Shown here: positions 17,735-26,974 of the stretch, in pieces | Layout of the letters: every line of letters starts with the position of its first letter | Position numbering within the stretch: position 1 is the first letter of the stretch | DNA from: Oceanobacillus jeddahensis | Lineage (GTDB): Bacteria > Bacillota > Bacilli > Bacillales > Amphibacillaceae | NCBI RefSeq assembly: GCF_000750635.1 | Contig: NZ_CCDM010000002.1 | Span: 434,001 to 498,000 of the forward strand | Direction of reading: 5' to 3' | Length of the DNA: 64,000 nt | Notes under the pieces: model-generated | The model's input: only the letters and a program-made list of their open reading frames with translations | Databases searched by the model: none | What the model was told of the DNA's origin: nothing | Made by a program: the position numbers and the translations under genes

Positions 17735-19030
17735 ATGAAGGAGTTATTAAAATCAAGCAATTGGTTTTCGGGTCTTCAATGGCTCTTTTTTATTTTTACA
17801 AATATTGTTGTGATCCCAATTACAGTTGGTGCAGCTTTTGAACTTTCCCAGGAAAGAATTGCCAGCTTGCTTCAATTGTCATTTATTGTGACAGGAATAG
17901 CGTGTATGGTACAGGCTTTGGTCGGTCATAAACGGGCGATAATGGAAGGTCAATCGGGACTTTGGTGGGGTGTTATCTTAACGTTGACTTCTACCGCAGC
18001 GGCACAAGGAATGCCTTTAGATGTGCTGGGAGGAAGTTTGACAGCAGGCATTATTATTTCTGGAATCCTCACAGTGATTATTGGTCTAAGCGGAGCAGGA
18101 CCATATATTGCTAAATTGTTTAACCCGGCTGTTATGGGAGTATTTATGTTTTTATTCGGTTGCCAATTAATCGGAATATTTTTAAGAGGTATGCTGGGTA
18201 TTCCTTTTGGAAACGAAGCGGAAAATGCTCAAATTAATTTATCTATTTCCCTGTTATCTATTTTGATTGCAATCATTGTAGCTATTATTAGTATTAAAGC
18301 TCCAACAAGCATTAGACGCTACGGCTTATTAATCGGAATAGTTATTGGATGGATTGCATTTAATCTCACTTTTGAGCAACAGGAAGCGGTTAGTCAAACA
18401 GCCTCATCGAGTATGGAATTATTCCCGCTGGGTAAACCAACGTGGGATACGGGTATTGTTATAACGACAGTGTTAGCTGGACTGCTGAATACAGCGAACA
18501 CATTTGGAGCATTAAAAGGAACAGATAGCATCTATCGCACAGAGACAACAAATTCCCAATATCGTTCCTCATTTACGATAACAGGTGTTTTCACGGGACT
18601 GTCCGGGGTGCTTGGACTTGTACCATATGCGCCGTATGTCTCTTCCATTGGTTTTTTAAATCAGACAGGAATCATTAGACGGTTACCTTTTATTCTTGGC
18701 AGTTTTATGTTCTTATTAATGGGGATTATTCCACCAATTGGGCACTTTTTTTCCATGTTGCCGTTGAGTATAGGCAGTGCAGTATTATTTGTTTCTTATT
18801 TACAGCTGTTTAATTCATCATTAAGTTTCTTTCGGCAGGTTGAATTCAATACGCTTAATATTTATCGGTCGGCAGTTCCCTTATTTGTCGGTATCATCAT
18901 TATGACCTTCCCTGCTTCTTATTTCGACACCTTACCTGACTTTCTTCGTCCATTGTTAAGCAGCGGGTTATTAGTAGGTATTATTTTAGCACTTATACTT
19001 GAGAATGTATTTGATTGGAATCGGTTATAA
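17735..19030 (+). CDS. NCS2-family purine/pyrimidine permease (YwdJ-like)
   Basis: A 431-residue membrane protein of about 12-14 helices, similar to xanthine/uracil permeases and most like B. subtilis YwdJ. Visible family features are the FNPAVMGVFMFLFGCQL segment, an AGLLNTANTFGALKGTD segment equivalent to the substrate-site helices, and GVFTGLSGVLGLVPYAPYVSSIGFLNQTG, the NCS2 stretch before helix 10. It would import a nucleobase with cations. The substrate cannot be decided from sequence. The ATG has only a weak AAGGCAGG site upstream. Confidence 0.85.
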   Translation: MKELLKSSNWFSGLQWLFFIFTNIVVIPITVGAAFELSQERIASLLQLSFIVTGIACMVQALVGHKRAIMEGQSGLWWGVILTLTSTAAAQGMPLDVLGGSLTAGIIISGILTVIIGLSGAGPYIAKLFNPAVMGVFMFLFGCQLIGIFLRGMLGIPFGNEAENAQINLSISLLSILIAIIVAIISIKAPTSIRRYGLLIGIVIGWIAFNLTFEQQEAVSQTASSSMELFPLGKPTWDTGIVITTVLAGLLNTANTFGALKGTDSIYRTETTNSQYRSSFTITGVFTGLSGVLGLVPYAPYVSSIGFLNQTGIIRRLPFILGSFMFLLMGIIPPIGHFFSMLPLSIGSAVLFVSYLQLFNSSLSFFRQVEFNTLNIYRSAVPLFVGIIIMTFPASYFDTLPDFLRPLLSSGLLVGIILALILENVFDWNRL

Positions 19031-19451
19031 GGACAAGTTATAGATAAAGAAGCTGTTACTGAATCAATTGATTTTTATAAGGAGCTGTCGTTAACTGAAC
19101 GGTATGCATGGGAGGACAGCTTCTTAGCTTGGGAAATAATGTTTACGCAAAAGCAATGTTTCAAATGCACAGCATGGAAGAGCAACACAAAACTTACTTA
19201 ATAGCTCATTCAGGAAGGATTTTAATGATGTAAATCCTGCTTCCCGGACACTTTCATACCAAGTAAACTCCATTCTGATCAAAAGTTATCATATAGATTT
19301 CCTTGTCGAAAAATGATATACTATCAAAAATAATGATAAGGGTTTCATTTATTTCTGAGAATATTTGAGAGATTGTCTCTTTATTTTTTCGGAATTTTAA
19401 ATCAAATGTATATAGGTGCTGGAATGGTTACGGTGATGTGGAGGGGATAAC
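19031..19451. other. Intergenic region with two inverted repeats
   Basis: A 421-base gap without a convincing gene. AAGAAGCTGT (19047-19056) is exactly complementary to ACAGCTTCTT (19116-19125), which would enclose a folded 79-base segment just after the permease stop. A second hairpin joins AGGATTT and AAATCCT at 19213-19244. They may act as terminators, although neither is followed by a long T-run. Confidence 0.5.
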
Positions 19452-19813
19452 ATGCTTTCATCCAGACAAAAGAAAATTTTAGAACGATTAATTGAAGAAG
19501 AAGCGTTTGTTTCCTTAGCTGACTTGAATAAAGCCTATCAGCTTTCTCTGCGTACAATTCGCCAGGATTTACTTGAAATCGAGATGTGGCTGATTTTAGG
19601 AGAGAGCAGGTACTTCAGGAGGCAATGTACAAGCAGAAGGATTATTTAAGTGCAGTACAGCGCCGGCAAGATATGCAAAAGCTTCTATTACTGTATCCAG
19701 CTATCCATGTAGAAGAATTATGTGATGATTACCAGATCAGTATGAATACGCTTCAGAATGATTATAATCAGTTAAAGATGGAAACGGAAGATTATAATGT
19801 ATATATTTATTAA
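19452..19813 (+). pseudogene. Remnant of a PRD/BglG-type transcriptional regulator
   Basis: The first frame encodes a winged-helix start (RQKKILERLIEEEAFVSLADLNKAYQLSLRTIRQDLLEIE), as in DeoR and LicR/MtlR-type regulators. It then runs into unrelated residues. The homologous continuation resumes in another frame from about 19586 (RREQVLQEAMYKQKDYLSAVQRRQDMQKLLLLYPAIHVEELCDDY), which looks like the second helix-turn-helix of the same family, and stops at 19813. So there is a frameshift with an internal deletion, and the whole PRD and PTS-like C-terminal part is gone. A functional short HTH protein is possible but less likely. Confidence 0.6.
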
Positions 19814-19888
19814 TCAAAATATTGTAAGTTATATATATGTGTATATAAAGTAATCAGAAATTCAAGAGAGAAAGGAGTATGAAACATA

Positions 19889-20704
19889 GTGACAAATATT
19901 ATTTTTGACCTACACTCACACCACTACCGCTGCGGACATGCAGAGGGAAATATAGAAGACTATATTCAAGCAGCTATGGACCGGGGATTACATTACATAG
20001 GTGTTTCCGATCATTCCCCGCATTTTTATGCAAAGGAAGATCAACTTTATCCTGGGATTACGATGGCAAAAAGTGAGTTAGATAGTTATGTAAAGGAAGT
20101 ATTGGCATTAAAAGAAAAATACAAGGGTAAGATTCATGTGTTATTAGGAATGGAAAGTGATTATTTTCCAAAACATGAAGCATTATATAAAGAGAAATAT
20201 AAGCAGTACCCATTTGATTATATTATCGGTTCTGTCCATTTTGTGAATGGGATAAATATTTTTCAAAGAGGTAGATGGGATCGTTTAACAAATGAAGAAA
20301 GATTACAAGAAAAAGAGTCTTATTATCGCCTAATTCAACAGTCCGCAAAAAGTGGGATGTTTCAAGTGTTAGGTCATATTGATGCTATGAAAGGATATTT
20401 GTTAGATTTTCATGATTTAGAGACACTGATCATAGATGAGACATTGAAAATAATTGCTGATGAAGGTGTAGCCATTGAAGTCAATACATCTGGTAAAAAT
20501 AAAGATTGTGGCGGCTGGTATCCTTCTTATGAAATATTGGAAAGGGCTCATCATTATGGTGTAGATATTTCCTTTGGGTCTGACTCACATGTTCCTTCGA
20601 GGATTGGAGATGACTACATAGAGGTTCAAGATACATTAAAGCAAATCGGCTTTAAAGAAATGGTGTATTTTATAAACAAAGAAAGGCATTCCGTGTTATT
20701 ATAA
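19889..20704 (+). CDS. hisK: PHP-family histidinol-phosphatase
   Basis: A 271-residue PHP-domain phosphoesterase. DLHSHHYRCGHAEG at the N-terminus, GVSDHSPH, GMESDYF, GSVHFV, GHIDAMK and SFGSDSHVP supply the cluster of His, Asp and Glu residues that bind the metal centre. The arrangement matches HisK/HisJ-type L-histidinol-phosphatase, the penultimate enzyme of histidine synthesis. The start is GTG with AAAGGAG 11 bases upstream. No other his gene is nearby, which is usual for this type in Bacilli. A strong terminator follows. Confidence 0.85.
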   Translation: MTNIIFDLHSHHYRCGHAEGNIEDYIQAAMDRGLHYIGVSDHSPHFYAKEDQLYPGITMAKSELDSYVKEVLALKEKYKGKIHVLLGMESDYFPKHEALYKEKYKQYPFDYIIGSVHFVNGINIFQRGRWDRLTNEERLQEKESYYRLIQQSAKSGMFQVLGHIDAMKGYLLDFHDLETLIIDETLKIIADEGVAIEVNTSGKNKDCGGWYPSYEILERAHHYGVDISFGSDSHVPSRIGDDYIEVQDTLKQIGFKEMVYFINKERHSVLL

Positions 20705-20735
20705 TTTTGAAGCATGACATCGGTCTTTTTATTGT

Positions 20736-20776
20736 GAAAAGTGGGCTAAGATCATTAATTCTTAGTCCGCTTTTTA
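20736..20776 (+). terminator. Intrinsic terminator after histidinol-phosphatase
   Basis: AAAAGTGGGCTAAGA (20737-20751) pairs with TCTTAGTCCGCTTTT (20760-20774), with one wobble, and is followed by T. Confidence 0.85.
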
Positions 20777-20936
20777 CAATATAACCTCTATTTCAACATT
20801 TCCCGGGAAATAACGACAAAAATATAAAAACAAATTATTAACTATAACAAGAAGCTAAACTAGACAGCCCAATATCTGCACATTAAGATTAAGTGTAGAG
20901 ATACTAGCCTTTAATTCCAGGAAGGATGAAACAAAA

Positions 20937-21818
20937 GTGAAACAGACTATTGAAAATGAGTGGTTGAAAGTTGAAATAGAAAGTAATGGAGCGGAAATAC
21001 AATCAGTAGAGCATAAGAAGAATACATTAAAATATATGTGGACAGGTGATAGTGCATATTGGGGGCGTGTTGCTCCAGTGTTGTTTCCGATTGTCGGCCG
21101 CTTGAAAGAAGACCAATATCAGCTGGATGGGCAGACATATAAGATGTCCCAGCATGGATTTTTAAGAGATGTTGATTTTGAATTAAGCTCACTTTCGGCA
21201 GAACACGTTTCTTTTGAAGCAGCTTCGGACGGTCGCTTTAAAAATATCTATCCATATGAATTTAAAGCAACAATTACCTATTCCCTTCATCAGGATTCTC
21301 TTTCCGTTGATTGGAAAATAGAAAACCAAAATGATACTGAAATGTATTTTTCCATTGGTGCCCATCCTGCTTTTCGAATTCCACTTTTAGAAAATGAAGG
21401 ATTAGAGGATTATCAATTAACATTTACACCTAATCCCGACAAAGAAGTAATGGAATATGGTTTGGAAAATGCTTTGGTTCATGAAAAAGGAATCCGCAAT
21501 CATCTTCCAGACATTACATTGCAGCCAGACCTGTTTGCAAAGGATGCGATGATATATAGTCATATAGATCGTATTGAACTGGCCTCAACAAAGTCGAACC
21601 ATGGTGTAGAAGTTGTATTTACGGATTTTCCGTTTGTAGGGATCTGGTCTAAATACAATGAAGAGAACAATACGATTGCTCCATTTGTCTGTATTGAACC
21701 TTGGTACGGTATTGCGGATATGCATGATACGACAGGAGACTTAAAAGAAAAATTTGGCATGACCCGGTTAGAGGCTGATGAGGTTTTTCAAAAAGGATAT
21801 ACGATGACATTTAAATAA
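20937..21818 (+). CDS. Aldose 1-epimerase-like protein (LacX type)
   Basis: A 293-residue protein of the galactose mutarotase superfamily. It has GRVAPVLFPIVGRL and MSQHGFLRD at the active-site face, GAHPAFRIPL, and CIEPWYGIADM near the C-terminus, the set seen in the LacX/YihR-like branch. It probably interconverts alpha and beta anomers of a sugar or sugar phosphate in the cytoplasm. The start is GTG with AGGAAGG upstream; the nearer ATG (20926) is out of frame. It stands alone, so the sugar is unknown. Confidence 0.85.
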   Translation: MKQTIENEWLKVEIESNGAEIQSVEHKKNTLKYMWTGDSAYWGRVAPVLFPIVGRLKEDQYQLDGQTYKMSQHGFLRDVDFELSSLSAEHVSFEAASDGRFKNIYPYEFKATITYSLHQDSLSVDWKIENQNDTEMYFSIGAHPAFRIPLLENEGLEDYQLTFTPNPDKEVMEYGLENALVHEKGIRNHLPDITLQPDLFAKDAMIYSHIDRIELASTKSNHGVEVVFTDFPFVGIWSKYNEENNTIAPFVCIEPWYGIADMHDTTGDLKEKFGMTRLEADEVFQKGYTMTFK

Positions 21819-21960
21819 TTATTTTGTTTCAATTTATAATATGCAAGGAATCTTTTGTTTGATATGACGAAAAAATGAGCGGAATACGTGCGAGCAAATC
21901 AAAAAGAAATGCAGGTATAAATACAAAAAGGAATATGGTAACTAAAGCGATGTTATAAAA

Positions 21961-22006
21961 AAAACCAGCTGAAACTATTACACAGATTCAGCTGGTGTTT
22001 TTTTAT
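21961..22006. terminator. Bidirectional intrinsic terminator
   Basis: ACCAGCTGAA (from 21964) pairs with TTCAGCTGGT (21987-21996), with T-runs on both strands. It separates the convergent epimerase and 5'-nucleotidase-like genes. Confidence 0.9.
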
Positions 22007-22021
22007 AATGATAGAAGAATA

Positions 22022-23614
22022 TTACATCAATACCTTCCAATTTTGGTTCGTTTGCGGAATGAATTCTTCAGTATTTTCCAGTTCCTTGATCAGCATTTCA
22101 GTTACACCAAACGGAAATTCCTTGATAATTTTTTCTTCACCAAACATATCATAGCCGCCTGTGCCACTTGCCCGATAGCTGCTCGTTGCTACGCGATATT
22201 TTTTGTTTGGATCTAATGCCTCTCCATTGAATGTAAGAGAAGTAATCCGTTCGCCTTTTGGCTTCTGTAGATTAATCGTATATTGAATTCCTTCCCACAT
22301 ATCATAGTTATAGCTAAGGAGACGCGGATATTTCCATGCTTCACTTATCGCAGGGTTGCCATCTGCATCTAATGTTAAAAAGGATGCGCTGAACTCAAGG
22401 GAAGCCCGTATTTCTTCTCCTGTTGCTTCCATCACGACGAGTGTATTCGCAAATGGATAGAAGGTGTGTATGTCTCTACGGGTAAGTGTATTGCCGAATC
22501 TCATACCCTGAGTAAGAAAAAAGGCTGTAGATGCCATATCTGCTCCGGTGATTTTTAAAAAGGCTTTATTCACCCATTCAATCATAGGGTGTTCTTTTAT
22601 CCACACATCTTTTAATGGGTCTTCAATTTGCATTGTTGACGGATCAGATACGGTTGTTAATGTTTCATCAAGCCAGTCATCCACTTCTTTTTCAATCTCT
22701 TTAATATCTGATAAAATAATTTCGTCCGCTGGTGCATCTTTTACAGGAAGAAGTGATGTTTCCTTGTGTGCTAATTGATAATGATCTTCCTCCAACACTT
22801 TTTCAAAATCTAGATCAATTCGGCCGACGAATTCTCCCTTTGTTCCAGACTGAATTACCGCTGTATCTTCTTCTGTAACTGCGTGATAAACCAAATGCTG
22901 GTGGCCGGTAAGTAATACATCCAGTTCAGGGAAATTTGCCAGCAGGTCGTTGCCTTGATTTTCTCCGTTACTGACAGCCAGATACTGCCCTGTTACAGGA
23001 TCATGCTCAAAACCGCCATGGTAGGCAATAATGATAACATCCGCTTGTTCTTCATTTTTTAAGTAGCTTACCCAATCTGTTGCAGTTTCTACCGGATCTA
23101 AGAAATCAAAACGGTCAATATGGCGTTCCGGCTCCCAAACAGGAATATTTTTCGTAGTCAAGCCAAGGATACCCACAGTAAGTTCATCAAATTTTTTTAT
23201 CATATAAGGTGTACCAAAGTAAGGTTCTGTTGTCCCTTTTTTTACAATATTAGCAGATAACCAAGGGAAATTTGAATCCTTCACAGCCTGTTCCAGTTTT
23301 TCCTGGCCATAGTTGAATTCATGATTACCGATTACAGCTACATCATATTGAATCGTGTTACAAGCGGAAATAACTGGATGGATCTGGCTGGACTCTTCTT
23401 TTTCCGCAAGCATGTAATGAGAAAGTGGTGTCCCCTGCAGCATATCTCCATTATCAATAACAATCACATTTTCTTCTTCTTTTCTTATTGTATTGATGAC
23501 AGAAGAAACTTTTGCATAACCTTTTCCATCATAACTTTTGTCCTGACTGTTATAGGGTGAAATTTTACCATGGACATCACTTGTAAATAATACAACGATT
23601 TTTTTCTTTTCCAA
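22022..23614 (-). CDS. Bifunctional metallophosphatase/5'-nucleotidase family protein (YunD-like)
   Basis: A 530-residue two-domain enzyme. The N-terminal calcineurin-like metallophosphatase domain has TSDVHG, DNGDMLQG, GNHEFNYG and TGHQHL. The C-terminal 5'-nucleotidase domain has MRFGNTLTRRDIHTFYPFANTLVV and SSYRASGTGGYDMF, which form the nucleoside pocket. It would hydrolyse nucleotides, cyclic nucleotides or related phosphoesters. Unlike UshA and CpdB it has no signal peptide, so it should act in the cytoplasm, as in the YunD group. The start is TTG with AAAGGAG upstream. Confidence 0.9.
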   Translation of the reverse strand: MEKKKIVVLFTSDVHGKISPYNSQDKSYDGKGYAKVSSVINTIRKEEENVIVIDNGDMLQGTPLSHYMLAEKEESSQIHPVISACNTIQYDVAVIGNHEFNYGQEKLEQAVKDSNFPWLSANIVKKGTTEPYFGTPYMIKKFDELTVGILGLTTKNIPVWEPERHIDRFDFLDPVETATDWVSYLKNEEQADVIIIAYHGGFEHDPVTGQYLAVSNGENQGNDLLANFPELDVLLTGHQHLVYHAVTEEDTAVIQSGTKGEFVGRIDLDFEKVLEEDHYQLAHKETSLLPVKDAPADEIILSDIKEIEKEVDDWLDETLTTVSDPSTMQIEDPLKDVWIKEHPMIEWVNKAFLKITGADMASTAFFLTQGMRFGNTLTRRDIHTFYPFANTLVVMEATGEEIRASLEFSASFLTLDADGNPAISEAWKYPRLLSYNYDMWEGIQYTINLQKPKGERITSLTFNGEALDPNKKYRVATSSYRASGTGGYDMFGEEKIIKEFPFGVTEMLIKELENTEEFIPQTNQNWKVLM

Positions 23615-23837
23615 AGTATATATGCTCCTTTCTTAAGCAGATAAATCTGAAGAAATGCTAACTTAATTATAAATCGTAAACGTCCAATTTTTATCACGGA
23701 GAACCGTCCGTAAAACTCTCGCCTCAAAATAAAGCGTAAAAATAAATTTATTTAGGCGGGAGATCAGGTGAGTTAACTCCCTGAAACACTTAGGCTAACG
23801 CAGTGGGAGAAGAACGGCAGACTAAGTTCGCGACGTC

Positions 23838-24123
23838 CTGGGACTGCGGTTACCAATGTTGTCAGGTTAATACGACCGCTGCGACGGGTTATGGTGGGGT
23901 GAGTAATCGCAACCCCAGAAAAACACTACGCTTTCCGTGGGCTTGAGCTCAGCCTCCTCAAAAAAAAGAAGTTCGCTTTTTTCTGCGGGGTCTTCCCTCC
24001 GCGCTTTCCCACAGGAGTCTCCGTGTTTTTCCTCCGCTAGTTAGCCTTATTGCTATCTACCAGTATCAAACATAATCTTAATGAAATTCACTAACCTGAC
24101 AACATTGGTAACCGCAGTCCCAG
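23838..24123. repeat. Element A: 286-bp repeat bounded by a perfect 32-bp inverted repeat
   Basis: The 32 bases at 23838-23869 recur exactly inverted at 24092-24123; the core is GGTTACCAATGTTGTCAGG. The interior holds one copy of the 19-nt module (near 23893-23912), then GAAAAACACTACGCTTTCCG, GGGCTTGAGCTC, a GCGGGGTCTTCCCTCCGC segment and ACAGGAGTCTCCGTG. GGAAAGC/ACTCCTGTGGGA-type strings recur between genes in several Bacillaceae. No open frame, no transposase. The flanks 23755-23837 and 24124-24170 continue with related GC-richer sequence. It fills most of a 556-base gap. Confidence 0.8.
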
Positions 24124-24170
24124 CCCCAACTAAGGCATTCGCAAAAAGCTTAACGAATGCCAATTTTTCT

Positions 24171-24575
24171 TTATAAATCCTTTATTGTTTCTGCAAATTG
24201 CTTACGTTCTTGTGCTGTAGGAAGCCGGCAAGCCTGTTTTTTGCCAAACCATTTATGCCTGTTACGGGCGATGAAATCATAAAGTGCATCCCGGATAAAA
24301 TAAGGCAGGATTTTACCAACAGTTAGCAGCTTCCAAGGAAGTGGTATATTTTGTAATACTTTTAAAGCTGCATCGGACTTGATATAAATTTTCTCTCCAT
24401 CGATAAGGAGTACGCTGTCGAGGTTATCTGGAACCCGATATTTTTTTCTTAAATAAATTCCAGCTTCACTTTGCAAGGAAGTGAAAAGAAATTGATTTTC
24501 TGTATCCTTATTTAGAATAAACTGTACGAAGGTATCGCAAACGTGACATTCTCCATCAAATAAAATAATTTTCAC
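24171..24575 (-). CDS. DCC-family thiol-disulfide oxidoreductase-like protein (YuxK/DUF393)
   Basis: A 134-residue protein of the DUF393/DCC family: LFDGECHVCDTFVQF carries the family's DGxCxxC motif (Asp7, Cys10, Cys13). The family is predicted to be thioredoxin-like, but no substrate is established. I chose GTG 24575 because GAGGTGATC, almost a full anti-16S match, lies just upstream; the frame itself runs open to 24593. It is monocistronic and lies beside repeat element A. Confidence 0.85.
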   Translation of the reverse strand: MKIILFDGECHVCDTFVQFILNKDTENQFLFTSLQSEAGIYLRKKYRVPDNLDSVLLIDGEKIYIKSDAALKVLQNIPLPWKLLTVGKILPYFIRDALYDFIARNRHKWFGKKQACRLPTAQERKQFAETIKDL

Positions 24576-24834
24576 TAAGATCACCTCACACATTCATTCT
24601 TTACTTACATCATACTAGTTCTTTTTTTTATGAACAAGTTAATGGACTTAAGACAAATCGAAACGGCATATAGTTCATTCGCTTTTTAATGGATGGAACG
24701 ATCAGCAAAACGATGGTTAGTCTTCCTTTTTCTTATACCTTAAAAAGGGGAGAAGTTCTTTTTGTATAAACTAAAGTAAGTATGTGATATGATAGCAATT
24801 GTGTATTTTGAATGTACTGAAGGAGTAGAAAATT

Positions 24835-25752
24835 TTGGAAGGGTTTCAGCAACAATTTATTATTTCTGTATTTATTATTTTACTTGGTTACTTTTTTAAA
24901 AGGACAAAAATTTTAAAAGAATCGGATGGACAGACAATAGCAAGGATTGTTTTTAATATTACCTTGCCTGCACTGGTTATTGTAACTTTTAATCAAATGG
25001 AGATGACCTTGCCTCTGGTGTCCCTTATTTTTATTGCGCTCTTATTTGGCCTTGCTGCAGCTCTGATCGGATATTTTGCATTCCGCTCTGCAGATCATAA
25101 CATAAAAGGGATGGCAATAATGATGGTACCCGGTGTTAATGTCGGTTTATTCGCATTTCCGCTTGTAGAAGCTATTTGGGGCAGAGAAGGTATTCAGCAT
25201 TTTGGTATGTTTGATGTAGGTAATGCCGTGATTGTATTTGGACTCTGTTACTTTATTGCCAGTTATTTTGCAAAAGGTACATCGAAATTTTATTGGCGGG
25301 AGACTATCAGTCCATTACTCCGATCCATCCCATTCTTGACATATATGTTTGTCGTAGCCTTAAATGTGCTTGATCTTCATTTGCCGGAACTATTCATAGA
25401 TACAGCAGAAATTATTTCTGTGGCGAATATGCCATTGTCCTTATTATTGCTGGGCCTCTATTTAAACTTTTCCTTTGAAAAGTCATGGTTTCCTTTACTC
25501 AGCAAATATCTTGCTGTGAAGTATGGTACAGGACTGGCGCTTGGGTTTACACTATTTTGGCTGTTTTCTGATTATCCCATGCTTGCCAATACGGTTTTAA
25601 TCGGTTTTATTTTGCCATCCTCCACAACAGCTGTGGTATATGCAATAAGGTACAGATACGATGCCAAAATGGTTGGTACCTTAGTGAATATAACCATTAT
25701 TCTAAGTTTCATTTTAATTTGGGTACTTGCGAGTTTTGTCGCATATCATTAG
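24835..25752 (+). CDS. AEC-family (auxin efflux carrier-like) transporter
   Basis: A 305-residue membrane protein with about ten helices in two similar halves. Features of the AEC (malate/auxin efflux carrier) family are ITLPALVIVTFNQ in the first half, PGVNVGLFAFPLVEAIWG, and GFILPSSTTAVVYA in the second. Bacterial members move dicarboxylates or related acids. The start is TTG with AAGGAG about 10 bases upstream. It converges with a LysR regulator whose stop lies 3 bases away, and the 2-methylcitrate operon is beyond that. A link to propionate or methylcitrate transport is conceivable but unproven. Confidence 0.85.
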   Translation: MEGFQQQFIISVFIILLGYFFKRTKILKESDGQTIARIVFNITLPALVIVTFNQMEMTLPLVSLIFIALLFGLAAALIGYFAFRSADHNIKGMAIMMVPGVNVGLFAFPLVEAIWGREGIQHFGMFDVGNAVIVFGLCYFIASYFAKGTSKFYWRETISPLLRSIPFLTYMFVVALNVLDLHLPELFIDTAEIISVANMPLSLLLLGLYLNFSFEKSWFPLLSKYLAVKYGTGLALGFTLFWLFSDYPMLANTVLIGFILPSSTTAVVYAIRYRYDAKMVGTLVNITIILSFILIWVLASFVAYH

Positions 25753-25778
25753 ATACTATAGAGCTTTAACATCTAATG
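25747..25778. terminator. Weak shared hairpin overlapping two convergent stop codons
   Basis: CATTAGAT (25747-25754) is complementary to ATCTAATG (25771-25778). It overlaps the ends of both the AEC and LysR genes, which are only 3 bases apart. It lacks a long T-run, so its terminator function is uncertain. Confidence 0.4.
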
Positions 25779-26625
25779 TTTGAACAAAGTCAACAAAGGC
25801 ACGGACGATATTCATCTGTAAGGTATCTTCCTGATAATACATCCAGGTTTGCCTTCTTAAAGGCTCGCCAGACGGCCCCGTGATCGGTTTAATAAATAGT
25901 TCAGGGTGCGGACGAACAACTAAATTAGCAACAATCGCGTAACCAAGTCCGTGAGTAACCATCTCTTTACACGTCTCTACCTGATTGACATGGATTGTGA
26001 TATTTGGCTGTTCAATATAATTTTGATGCCACCAATCATCTAATAATATACGCATATGCTCATCTGTGTAATAGTCTACTCTTGGAAGCTTGGGAAGCTC
26101 CTCCCATGTGAACTCCCAAGGTGAGGCAACACAGATTTCCTCTTCATATAATAACGCTTTCTTTTCTTTCCAAGCATAATTTCCCTTAATAAAACTGATA
26201 TGTACATCATGATTTAATAACAAGCGATGCATATCACTGCTCCACCCAGTGACTACCTGGCATTCTACATCCGGATATTTTTCCTTAAATAGCATCAGCA
26301 ACTTTGGCATCTTATTTGCAGCAAAGAAATTAGAAACACCAACCCGTAATGTTCCTCTCACTTCTTCTCGCATATTGCTGAGCTTTTCCTCCATTTTACG
26401 TTGTTCTAATAACATTCTTCTGGCGTGTTGAGCAAGCTCTTCACCTTCTGGAGTAAACATAATGCCGCGGCGTTTTCTTAGAATAAGAGAGACACCATAA
26501 TGGTTTTCGAGCTTTTGAATTCTTGCAGTTAAAGTAGGCTGTGATAAAAATAATTGATGGGCCGCCAGTGTAATATTTTCTGTTTCATAAAGAGTGGCAA
26601 GCATCTTCCAGTCTTGTAAGTTCAA
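25756..26625 (-). CDS. LysR-family transcriptional regulator
   Basis: A 289-residue LTTR. The N-terminal winged helix (ETENITLAAHQLFLSQPTLTARIQKLENHYGVSLILRKRRGI) is followed by the coiled linker helix and a two-lobed effector domain starting at GTLRVGVSNFF. The start is TTG with GGAGGAGG upstream. It is divergent from the prpC-prpD-prpB operon across a 368-base gap, the classic layout for an LTTR that controls its neighbour, and convergent with the AEC transporter. The effector is unknown; a C3 or C4 acid or methylcitrate is a reasonable guess. Confidence 0.88.
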   Translation of the reverse strand: MNLQDWKMLATLYETENITLAAHQLFLSQPTLTARIQKLENHYGVSLILRKRRGIMFTPEGEELAQHARRMLLEQRKMEEKLSNMREEVRGTLRVGVSNFFAANKMPKLLMLFKEKYPDVECQVVTGWSSDMHRLLLNHDVHISFIKGNYAWKEKKALLYEEEICVASPWEFTWEELPKLPRVDYYTDEHMRILLDDWWHQNYIEQPNITIHVNQVETCKEMVTHGLGYAIVANLVVRPHPELFIKPITGPSGEPLRRQTWMYYQEDTLQMNIVRAFVDFVQTLDVKAL

Positions 26626-26900
26626 TTGTTTTCCTCCTCCAGTCAGACATAGAAAAAAACTATCGTTATTTATTAAAATTATATATTTTTCTAATTTTCA
26701 ATTCAAGGTTATACTATATAATAAGAAAACATGAGTGAGGAACAAAATTTTAATGCTTGCTCTTTTTTCCAAAAGTACGAGTTACATGCTATCCTGGTGA
26801 CAACATAGAACACAAAGATTTACAAGCGGGAGATTAATCCTAAGCTTAACGAAAACATTCAGTTAAGTTGTACTCCAAAGAATAAGAGATTCTAAGAAAG

Positions 26901-26914
26901 TGAAAACGCTTTCA
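26901..26914 (+). promoter_or_regulatory. Catabolite-responsive element (cre), perfect match
   Basis: TGAAAACGCTTTCA fits the CcpA consensus TGWAANCGNTNWCA at every position. It lies about 80 bases before the prpC start. This predicts repression of the methylcitrate operon by CcpA/HPr-Ser-P when glucose is present, as for B. subtilis mmg. Confidence 0.8.
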
Positions 26915-26960
26915 AGACGCTTTGTAACGAATATCCATTTTGAAGAATGAAGAAATGAAA

Positions 26961-26974
26961 TGATTACGCTTTCA
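26961..26974 (+). promoter_or_regulatory. Second, weaker cre-like site
   Basis: TGATTACGCTTTCA keeps the outer TG/CA and the central CG of a cre, with mismatches in the left half. It overlaps the untranslated leader just before the prpC ribosome binding site. Confidence 0.45.

Noticed and set aside
19304..19310. Single TGTCGAA Spo0A-box match (another at 44120-44126, inverted)
   Set aside because: A 7-base motif occurs several times by chance in 64 kb on two strands, and neither has correctly spaced promoter elements with a second box.
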